In this document: one piece after another, positions 7,027-11,935 of the stretch
Position numbering within the stretch: the stretch's first letter is position 1
Layout of the letters: each line of letters starts with the position of its first letter
Source: Ruminococcus sp. UBA4275
GTDB taxonomy: Bacteria; Bacillota; Clostridia; Oscillospirales; Ruminococcaceae
Length of the DNA: 11,935 bases
Direction of reading: 5' to 3'
Assembly (NCBI GenBank): GCA_002395085.1
Contig: DGVV01000089.1
Span: forward strand, 1 to 11,935
Made by a program: the position numbers and the translations under genes
Notes under the pieces: model-generated
What the model was told of the DNA's origin: nothing
The model's database searches: none
What the model saw: the letters and a program-made list of their open reading frames with translations, nothing else

Positions 7027-7491
7027 ATGGAACAAACCGAATACAAAATCCGCGAAATCGGCACGGAGGATTATGATGCACTGATGCTGCTTTACACGCA
7101 TCTGCATGAAAAATCCGTTCCCGCTATGGATGCGCGCATTGCGGCGGTCTGGGAGCGGATTCTCCGTGACCCCGGTTATCATATCATCGCCGCGGATGTC
7201 AGCGGCACACTCGCAGCAACCTGCACCTGCATCATCGTCCCGAACATGACGCACGGGGTACGTCCCTATGCGCTGATCGAAAATGTGGTCACGCTGGCGG
7301 AATACCGGCGGCGCGGGCTGGCATCTGCCTGTCTGGATTACGCAAAGCAGCTCGCAGTACGCGAAGGCTGCTACAAAATCATGCTCATGACCGGCGCAAA
7401 GGACGAAGGTACGCTGCATTTCTATGAGCTGGCAGGCTATGACCGCGGCAGCAAAACGGCGTTCAGCCTGTGGATGGAGGATGCAAATTGA
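7027..7491 (+). CDS. GNAT-family N-acetyltransferase
   Basis: A 154-residue single-domain GNAT protein. The acetyl-CoA-binding motif A is at about 85-105, with ENVVTLAEYRRRGLAS holding the R-x-x-G-x-A pyrophosphate loop (Arg94-Ala99). Motif B, HFYELAGY, is at 131-138, preceded by MLMTGAKDEGTL. The length is normal for the family. Such enzymes move an acetyl group from acetyl-CoA to an amine on a small molecule or protein; the acceptor cannot be read from sequence. AGGAGG at 7016-7021 supports the start, 21 bp after the preceding gene. It overlaps the next gene by 4 bp (TTGA). Its place inside the run suggests co-expression with the nitrogenase-like and hyp genes, but it may be a passenger or may modify a pathway product. 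Confidence 0.9.
   Translation: MEQTEYKIREIGTEDYDALMLLYTHLHEKSVPAMDARIAAVWERILRDPGYHIIAADVSGTLAATCTCIIVPNMTHGVRPYALIENVVTLAEYRRRGLASACLDYAKQLAVREGCYKIMLMTGAKDEGTLHFYELAGYDRGSKTAFSLWMEDAN
7476..7480 (+). promoter_or_regulatory. Ribosome site that decides a TTG start
   Basis: GGAGG lies inside the 3' end of the acetyltransferase gene, seven bases before TTG at 7488. An in-frame GTG at 7470 lies upstream of this site and has no ribosome site of its own nearby, so TTG at 7488 is the better start. Confidence 0.6.
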
Positions 7492-7928
7492 CACAATCCG
7501 GTGACCTGCGCCGCAGACTGGCGGCACATACGCTGCTTCAGCGGCTGCGGCAGACAGACGGCATCTGCATCCTGAAAACGGAGGACGCCCGGCGCATTCT
7601 CCGAACGGAAATGCTGCAATCCATCGGTTTTTATGATCCGCAAAAGCATCCGGATGCGCGCATTCCGGTGCAGGCATCGGCGGCTGAAACCGCTGCATGG
7701 ATCGTAAAGTGCGCAGCGCTTCATGCCGGAATGACGGCTGCGCTGTGGCAGAATGATCTGCTTGTGCATATCCGCATCACGCAGCCGCAGACCGCCGCCG
7801 AAGCACTCTGGGAAACGACAGCCGGCAGTCTCACGCTGCTGCATCCGAAACGCGGTCTGCTGGATGATTTCGGGAGCGACAGCCGCGACGAAGCGCATCT
7901 TCTGTTTGACCGCTACTGCCTGAAATAA
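7488..7928 (+). CDS. Unrecognised 146-residue protein, TTG start
   Basis: I do not recognise a family. The start is taken as TTG at 7488, which overlaps the acetyltransferase stop (TTGA, 7488-7491) and has GGAGG seven bases upstream; GTG at 7470 would add six residues. The protein looks cytoplasmic: a basic helical N-terminus (DLRRRLAAHTLLQRLRQ), a middle part with AAWIVKCAALHAGMTAALWQ, and a C-terminal segment reading LLHPKRGLLDDFGSDSRDE. No signal peptide, membrane segment, nucleotide or metal motif is visible. Coding potential is supported by the tight packing between neighbours and by the ribosome site. It lies just before hypF, so a role in the Hyp part or the nitrogenase-like part is possible but not shown. 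Confidence 0.7.
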   Translation: MTQSGDLRRRLAAHTLLQRLRQTDGICILKTEDARRILRTEMLQSIGFYDPQKHPDARIPVQASAAETAAWIVKCAALHAGMTAALWQNDLLVHIRITQPQTAAEALWETTAGSLTLLHPKRGLLDDFGSDSRDEAHLLFDRYCLK

Positions 7929-7938
7929 GGAGAACATC

Positions 7939-10245
7939 ATGCAAACTAGACAAATCCGGCTGTTCGGGATCGTGCAGGGCGTGGGCTTCCGTCCGTTCAC
8001 GGCGGTGACGGCGGAGCGCTGCGGCGTGCGCGGGACAGTCGCGAATAAGGGCAGCTATGTGGAGATCATCGCGCAGGGCGATGCGAAACAGCTCGATGCC
8101 TTTGCGGAAACCGTGCGGACACATCCGCCGGAACGCGCCGTGATTCTTGATATGGAATCGGCGGAATGTGCAGCGGGAGAATATCCCGATTTCGGCGCAT
8201 TTACGATCATTGAGAGCGAAAAGGAGTACGGTGACATTTTCGTTTCACCGGACATTGCCACCTGTGACAAGTGCCGCGCGGAACTTTTTGATCCGCAGAA
8301 CCGCCGCTACCTGCACCCGTTCATCAACTGCACCCAATGCGGCCCGCGGCTGACCATCCTCGATACCATGCCATATGACCGCGAACGCACGAGTATGCAC
8401 GAATTTCCAATGTGCGATGCCTGCGCTGCGGAGTATCACGACCCCGCCACGCGCCGCTATGACGCACAGCCGGTCTGCTGCAATGACTGCGGGCCGGAGG
8501 TGTACATCATCGGGACAGCGCTGCGCGGCGGCGATGCCATTACGGCGGTGCGGCGCGCGATCATGGCGGGCAGAATTGCGGCGGTCAAGGGCATCGGCGG
8601 CTTCCACCTCTGCTGCGATGCCAGAAACGCAGATGCCGTTGCGCGGCTGCGGACGCTCAAAAAGCGCCCTATGAAGCCCTTTGCCGTCATGATGCGCGAT
8701 ATGAAAACAGTCACGCGCGAATGCACCCTCGCGGACGGGCAGCGGGAGATGCTCACGGGCTGGCAGAAGCCCATTCTCCTGCTGGAAAAGCGCGCAGATA
8801 TGTCGATCTGTGACGGCATTGCGCCCGACAACGAAACCGTCGGCGTGATGCTCCCCTACGCGCCCGTGCAAATGCTGCTGCTGAATTATCCCGACGGCAT
8901 TGACATGACCGACTGCCTTGTCATGACCAGCGGCAACGCGCGCGGCGCACCCATCTGCCGCAGCGACGAGGATGCGCAGAAGGAGATTGCGGGATTCTGC
9001 GACCTCATTCTCTCGCACAACCGCAAAATCCGCATCCGTGCAGACGATTCCGTCTGCGACTGGCTGGACGGCAAGCCGTATATGATCCGGCGCTCCCGCG
9101 GATTTGCTCCGCTGCCTGTGATGCTGCGCGGCGCAGGAGACCGGCAGGCGCTGGCAATCGGCGGCGAGCTGAAAAACAGCTTTTGCGTGGCGCGGGGCGG
9201 TCTGCTGTATGCGTCGCCCTATATCGGAGACACCGCCGATCTGCGCACGGTCACGGCGCTGAAAGAATCCGCTGACCGTCTCTGCGGTCTGCTGGAAGCG
9301 GAGCCGGAGATCGTTGTCTGCGATACGCACCCGCTGTACAATACGGCGGCGGTCGCGGCGGAAATCGCTCAGGCACGCGGCATTCCGCTGGTCAAAGTGC
9401 AGCATCACTATGCCCATATTCTCGCGTGCATGGCGGAAAACGGCGTCACAGAACGGGTCATCGGGCTGAGCTTCGACGGCACAGGTTACGGCGATGACAG
9501 CACAATCTGGGGCGGCGAGCTGCTGCTGTGCGATGTTCACGGCTATGAACGCGCCGGCAGCATCGAACCCTTCATGCAGGCGGGCGGCGACGCTTCCTCA
9601 CGGGAGGGCTGGCGCATTGCGGCGTCGCTGCTGGGCGATCCGGAACAGTGTGCGGCACTCGGCATCTGCACGGCGCAGGAGGCAAAGATCATCGGCAATA
9701 TGACACGGCTCGGCGTCAACAGCATCCGCTCGACGAGCTGCGGGCGCGTTTTCGACGCTGTTTCTGCGATTCTGGGAATCCGCCGCGCCTCATCCTTTGA
9801 GGGCGAGGCATCCACGGCGCTGATGGCGGCTGCGGAGCGGTTTGCAAAACAGCACGGGAACATCCCCTGCGAGCTGCCCTGCGGCATCACCGAAACAGAC
9901 GGCGGCATCCGGATGCAGACGACCGTGCTGGCACAGGACATCGCACGGCGCATACAGGCGGACAGTTCACCGGAAATGCGTGCGCGGCTGGCTTACGGCT
10001 TCCACGCAGCGCTCGCGGAATCAGCGCTTGCCGCCTGCATCCGCATCCGCGAAATGACCGGTCTGGAGGTCTGTGCGCTGAGCGGCGGTGTCTTCCAGAA
10101 CCGCCTGCTGACGCATCTCACACGCGAAAAGCTCGAAGCTGCGGGATTTACCGTATTGCTGCACAGTCTCATCCCGCCCAATGACGGCGGTATCTGCATC
10201 GGGCAGGCGCTGTACGGCATCTGCTGCGAAAAGGAGGCAACATGA
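7939..10245 (+). CDS. hypF: HypF carbamoyltransferase, [NiFe]-hydrogenase maturation
   Basis: A 768-residue HypF of normal length with all domains. The acylphosphatase domain is at about 5-92 (GVGFRPF at 14-20 with Arg18; Asn36). The zinc-finger pair is at about 105-188: Cys109/112 with Cys131/134, and Cys159/162 with Cys181/184. The YrdC-like domain is at about 193-385 (KGIGGFH at 217-223, MTSGN at 329-333). The Kae1-like domain runs from about 403 to the end, with metal site VQHHYAH (487-493), SFDGTGYGDD (511-520), SFEGEAS (619-625) and SGGVFQN (715-721). HypF uses carbamoyl phosphate and ATP to make carbamoyl-AMP plus pyrophosphate, and places the carbamoyl group on the HypE C-terminal cysteine as the source of cyanide ligands. 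The start has AAGGAGA at 7927-7933. The stop overlaps the pyrophosphatase-like gene (ATGA). No key residue appears lost. hypE is not in the window. Confidence 0.97.
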   Translation: MQTRQIRLFGIVQGVGFRPFTAVTAERCGVRGTVANKGSYVEIIAQGDAKQLDAFAETVRTHPPERAVILDMESAECAAGEYPDFGAFTIIESEKEYGDIFVSPDIATCDKCRAELFDPQNRRYLHPFINCTQCGPRLTILDTMPYDRERTSMHEFPMCDACAAEYHDPATRRYDAQPVCCNDCGPEVYIIGTALRGGDAITAVRRAIMAGRIAAVKGIGGFHLCCDARNADAVARLRTLKKRPMKPFAVMMRDMKTVTRECTLADGQREMLTGWQKPILLLEKRADMSICDGIAPDNETVGVMLPYAPVQMLLLNYPDGIDMTDCLVMTSGNARGAPICRSDEDAQKEIAGFCDLILSHNRKIRIRADDSVCDWLDGKPYMIRRSRGFAPLPVMLRGAGDRQALAIGGELKNSFCVARGGLLYASPYIGDTADLRTVTALKESADRLCGLLEAEPEIVVCDTHPLYNTAAVAAEIAQARGIPLVKVQHHYAHILACMAENGVTERVIGLSFDGTGYGDDSTIWGGELLLCDVHGYERAGSIEPFMQAGGDASSREGWRIAASLLGDPEQCAALGICTAQEAKIIGNMTRLGVNSIRSTSCGRVFDAVSAILGIRRASSFEGEASTALMAAAERFAKQHGNIPCELPCGITETDGGIRMQTTVLAQDIARRIQADSSPEMRARLAYGFHAALAESALAACIRIREMTGLEVCALSGGVFQNRLLTHLTREKLEAAGFTVLLHSLIPPNDGGICIGQALYGICCEKEAT

Positions 10246-10571
10246 GTATCATCGGCAAAACAGTCACCGTTACAATGGACAGGCCGCTTGGCACATATCA
10301 CCCGCGGCATCCGAACATCTACTACACAGTCAACTACGGCTATGTTGCGGGCATCATGGCGCCCGACGGCGCAGAACAGGACGCATACGTCCTCGGCGTG
10401 GATGTGCCGCTCGAAACATTCACCGGCAAGGTCATCGCAATCGTGCATCGGTTTGACGATGTGGAGGAAAAATGGATTGTCTGCCCGCCGGATGTCACAT
10501 TTACCAAGGAAGAAATTGCGGAGCAGATCCGCTTTCAGGAACAGTATTTCCAGACGGAAATCATCATGTAA
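10242..10571 (+). CDS. Short inorganic-pyrophosphatase-like protein
   Basis: A 109-residue protein resembling a shortened family I inorganic pyrophosphatase (normally about 170-180 residues). VNYGYVAGIMAPDG (30-43) matches the NYGF-P-x-DGD region, and APDGAEQDAYVLGVDVPL (40-57) matches the metal-binding DGDPLD-VLV-PL block; Asp42 and Asp47 align with two of the usual metal-binding aspartates, while the middle one is Ala44 beside Glu45. FDDVEEKW resembles the later DEK segment. The N-terminal catalytic lysine/glutamate segment is replaced by DRPLGTYHP, so catalysis is uncertain. Short proteins of this type occur in Firmicutes and are often annotated as inorganic diphosphatases. The start overlaps the hypF stop by 4 bp, an arrangement that fits removal of pyrophosphate released by HypF. 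It could instead be a non-catalytic relative. Confidence 0.75.
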   Translation: MSIIGKTVTVTMDRPLGTYHPRHPNIYYTVNYGYVAGIMAPDGAEQDAYVLGVDVPLETFTGKVIAIVHRFDDVEEKWIVCPPDVTFTKEEIAEQIRFQEQYFQTEIIM

Positions 10572-10591
10572 AATTTCAGGAGGTAACGATC

Positions 10592-10801
10592 ATGTGTGTT
10601 GGATTATCTGCAAAAGTTGTCAGCGTCAAGGACGGTACGGCAATGATTGATGCAAGCGGTGCGCAGAGAGCGGTCAGCGCGGGCATTCTGGAGGATCTTG
10701 AGCCGGGCGATTACGTCATGGTTCACGCAGGCGTCGCGATTGCAAAAATTGCCTCGGATGACGCACAGGAAGCGGATGATGTCATGGAGGAGCTGCTGTG
10801 A
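10592..10801 (+). CDS. hypC: HypC/HybG family hydrogenase maturation chaperone
   Basis: A 69-residue HypC, near the short end of the family (about 70-90). The essential N-terminal cysteine is Cys2 (MCVGLSAKVV, compared with the usual MCLAIP-type start), and the HypC core DYVMVHAGVAIAKI is at 40-53. HypC binds HypD, holds the iron that receives CN and CO ligands, and in hydrogenase systems delivers it to the large subunit. The ATG at 10592 follows a strong AGGAGGT at 10578-10584 and puts Cys2 next to the initiator, which is required for function; the open frame extends upstream only as overlap with the previous gene. The tail (DDAQEADDVMEELL) is acidic. The stop overlaps the hypD GTG start (GTGA). 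Confidence 0.95.
   Translation: MCVGLSAKVVSVKDGTAMIDASGAQRAVSAGILEDLEPGDYVMVHAGVAIAKIASDDAQEADDVMEELL
10786..10790 (+). promoter_or_regulatory. Ribosome site supporting the GTG start of hypD
   Basis: GGAGG lies seven bases before GTG at 10798. The first in-frame ATG (10810) is 19 bases away, too far for this site, so the GTG that overlaps the hypC stop is preferred. Confidence 0.65.
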
Positions 10802-11844
10802 ACGATAGCATGAAAGCCGCCCGCGACATCATCACCTCGTATGACGGCAAGCCGCTGCGGATCATGGAGGTCTGCGGCACACATACCCACGAGATTTTCC
10901 GGCTCGGCATCCGGAAGCTGCTGCCGCCGCAGATCAACCTGATCTCCGGTCCGGGATGTCCGGTCTGCGTGACGGCAGTGGGCTTCATCGACGAAGCAAT
11001 CTGGCTGGCACTCGAAAAGCACTGCACGATCTGCACGTTTGGCGACCTCATCCGCGTACCCGGCACGGAAATGAGCCTTGCGGGCGCGCGCGCAAAGGGC
11101 GCAGATGTGCGTCCGGTGTATTCCCCGATGGATGCAGTGGATCTGGCACGGGAGAATCCGGAGATGCAGGTGGTATTTCTGGCGGTTGGCTTTGAGACCA
11201 CCACGCCCTCTGCGTGTCTGGCGGCGGAAGCGGCACAGAAGGAAGGTCTGCGGAATTTCTCGCTGCTCACTGCAAACAAGACCATGCCGAACGCCTACAA
11301 AGCGCTCATCGGCAGCGCAGATGCGTTTCTCTATCCGGGTCATGTCAATGCGATCACCGGAAACGGCGTCTGCAAGGCGCTCTGCACAGAACACGGCGTC
11401 TCCGGTGTTGTTGCGGGCTTCACCGCGAGCGAATTGCTCACGGCACTTGCGGTCACGATCAAGCTGCTCAGCACGACTGACGAGCCGTTTTTCCGCAACT
11501 GCTATCCGCGTGTGGTGCGCGATGAGGGCAATCCCGCTGCCATTGCACTGATGAACCGCGTCATGGAGCCATGCGACAATGAGTGGCGCGGGCTGGGGAT
11601 GATTCCGCAGTCGGGCATGAAGCTGCGCGCGGAATATGCCGATTACGATGCGCGTCTGAAATACGCGATGCCGGTCATCACGGGCAAACCGAATCCGGCG
11701 TGCCGCTGCGGCGATGTGCTGCAAGGCAAAATCCGCCCGTGCGACTGCAAGGTGTTCGGCAAGGTTTGCACACCGTTACACCCGGTGGGCGCGTGCATGG
11801 TCTCCGATGAGGGCGCCTGCGCGGCGTACTATCAGTACAGCTGA
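10798..11844 (+). CDS. hypD: HypD, Fe(CN)2CO assembly scaffold protein
   Basis: A 348-residue HypD of usual length. Conserved motifs are MEVCGTHTHE (Cys26), SGPGCPVC (Cys54, Cys57), FGDLIRVPG (81-89), VGFETTTP (130-137), and a C-terminal cysteine cluster that includes the [4Fe-4S] ligands: CRCGD (302, 304), CDC (315, 317), Cys324, GACMVSDEGAC (333, 341). HypD with HypC is the scaffold on which iron gains two cyanides and one carbon monoxide; the [4Fe-4S] cluster and the thiol pair support this redox step. All expected motifs are intact. The start is GTG at 10798, overlapping the hypC stop. It is the last gene in the window; hypE, which usually accompanies hypC and hypD, is not seen before the sequence ends. 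Confidence 0.97.
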   Translation: MNDSMKAARDIITSYDGKPLRIMEVCGTHTHEIFRLGIRKLLPPQINLISGPGCPVCVTAVGFIDEAIWLALEKHCTICTFGDLIRVPGTEMSLAGARAKGADVRPVYSPMDAVDLARENPEMQVVFLAVGFETTTPSACLAAEAAQKEGLRNFSLLTANKTMPNAYKALIGSADAFLYPGHVNAITGNGVCKALCTEHGVSGVVAGFTASELLTALAVTIKLLSTTDEPFFRNCYPRVVRDEGNPAAIALMNRVMEPCDNEWRGLGMIPQSGMKLRAEYADYDARLKYAMPVITGKPNPACRCGDVLQGKIRPCDCKVFGKVCTPLHPVGACMVSDEGACAAYYQYS

Positions 11845-11935
11845 GGAACCACTGAATAATGTGCCGCCGGCGGTTTGGGCAGAGCCCGTTCAAAATGATC
11901 GCGCTGCGATACATTAAGGCAACACCGCACAAAGC
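11845..11935 (+). other. Non-coding 3' end with hairpins, possible repeat edge
   Basis: No gene is visible in these 91 bases. Three short inverted repeats follow each other: CCGCC/GGCGG (11864-11873), GGGC-AGA-GCCC (11877-11887) and ATCGC-GCT-GCGAT (11898-11910). None is followed by a T-run, so none looks like an ordinary intrinsic terminator. The base composition shifts to mixed AT/GC, and the segment from about 11846 (GGAACCACTGAATAA) looks unlike the coding DNA before it. It may be a dispersed intergenic repeat or the end of a mobile element cut by the window edge; only one copy is in view, so this is a suggestion. Confidence 0.35.

Noticed and set aside
10472..10591. Longer N-terminus for HypC
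   Set aside because: It would move the essential cysteine away from position 2 and overlap the pyrophosphatase-like gene; the strong ribosome site is at 10578-10584.
11864..11887. Intrinsic terminator after hypD
   Set aside because: The hairpins are short and no run of T follows them.

Overview
The window holds 13 genes, all on the + strand and packed almost without gaps; most junctions are ATGA/GTGA/TTGA-type overlaps or gaps under about 25 bp. The DNA is GC-rich, carries strong AGGAGG-type ribosome sites, and encodes proteins that resemble those of anaerobic Firmicutes. A Ruminococcus/Oscillospirales-type clostridium is the best guess, from gene style rather than a marker gene. No rRNA, tRNA, CRISPR array or transposase gene is visible.

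Layout. Bases 1-64 look like a regulatory region: a TTGACA box, two nested inverted repeats and a ribosome site. Bases 65-6427 carry two consecutive complete nitrogenase-like sets in the order H-D-K, H-D-K: Fe-protein-like ATPase, NifD-like subunit, NifK-like subunit, then the same again. All six are short compared with true nitrogenase. The D subunits lack recognisable equivalents of the FeMo-cofactor ligands (NifD Cys275 and His442), and no nifB, nifE or nifN is present. These are therefore nitrogenase superfamily reductases of the group IV / Nfl type with unknown substrate, not a nitrogen-fixation cluster. Bases 6424-7928 carry three accessory genes: an unrecognised 193-residue protein whose start overlaps the second nifK-like stop, a GNAT acetyltransferase, and an unrecognised 146-residue protein with a TTG start. 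Bases 7939-11844 carry hypF, a short inorganic-pyrophosphatase-like gene, hypC and hypD. The last 91 bases are non-coding, rich in small hairpins, and could be the edge of a dispersed repeat.

How the genes may work together. Each Fe-protein-like ATPase should pass electrons, with ATP hydrolysis, to a D/K partner carrying a cysteine-bound Fe-S cluster. HypF makes the carbamoyl-derived precursor of cyanide, and HypC/HypD assemble the Fe(CN)2CO unit used in [NiFe]-hydrogenase maturation. HypF releases pyrophosphate, so a translationally coupled pyrophosphatase-like protein fits that chemistry. Finding two nitrogenase-like reductases in one apparent operon with Fe(CN)2CO assembly genes, and no hydrogenase structural gene in view, is the most striking feature. 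Either a hydrogenase lies outside the window, or the Hyp proteins serve the nitrogenase-like system or an undescribed cofactor. That link is inference from gene order only.
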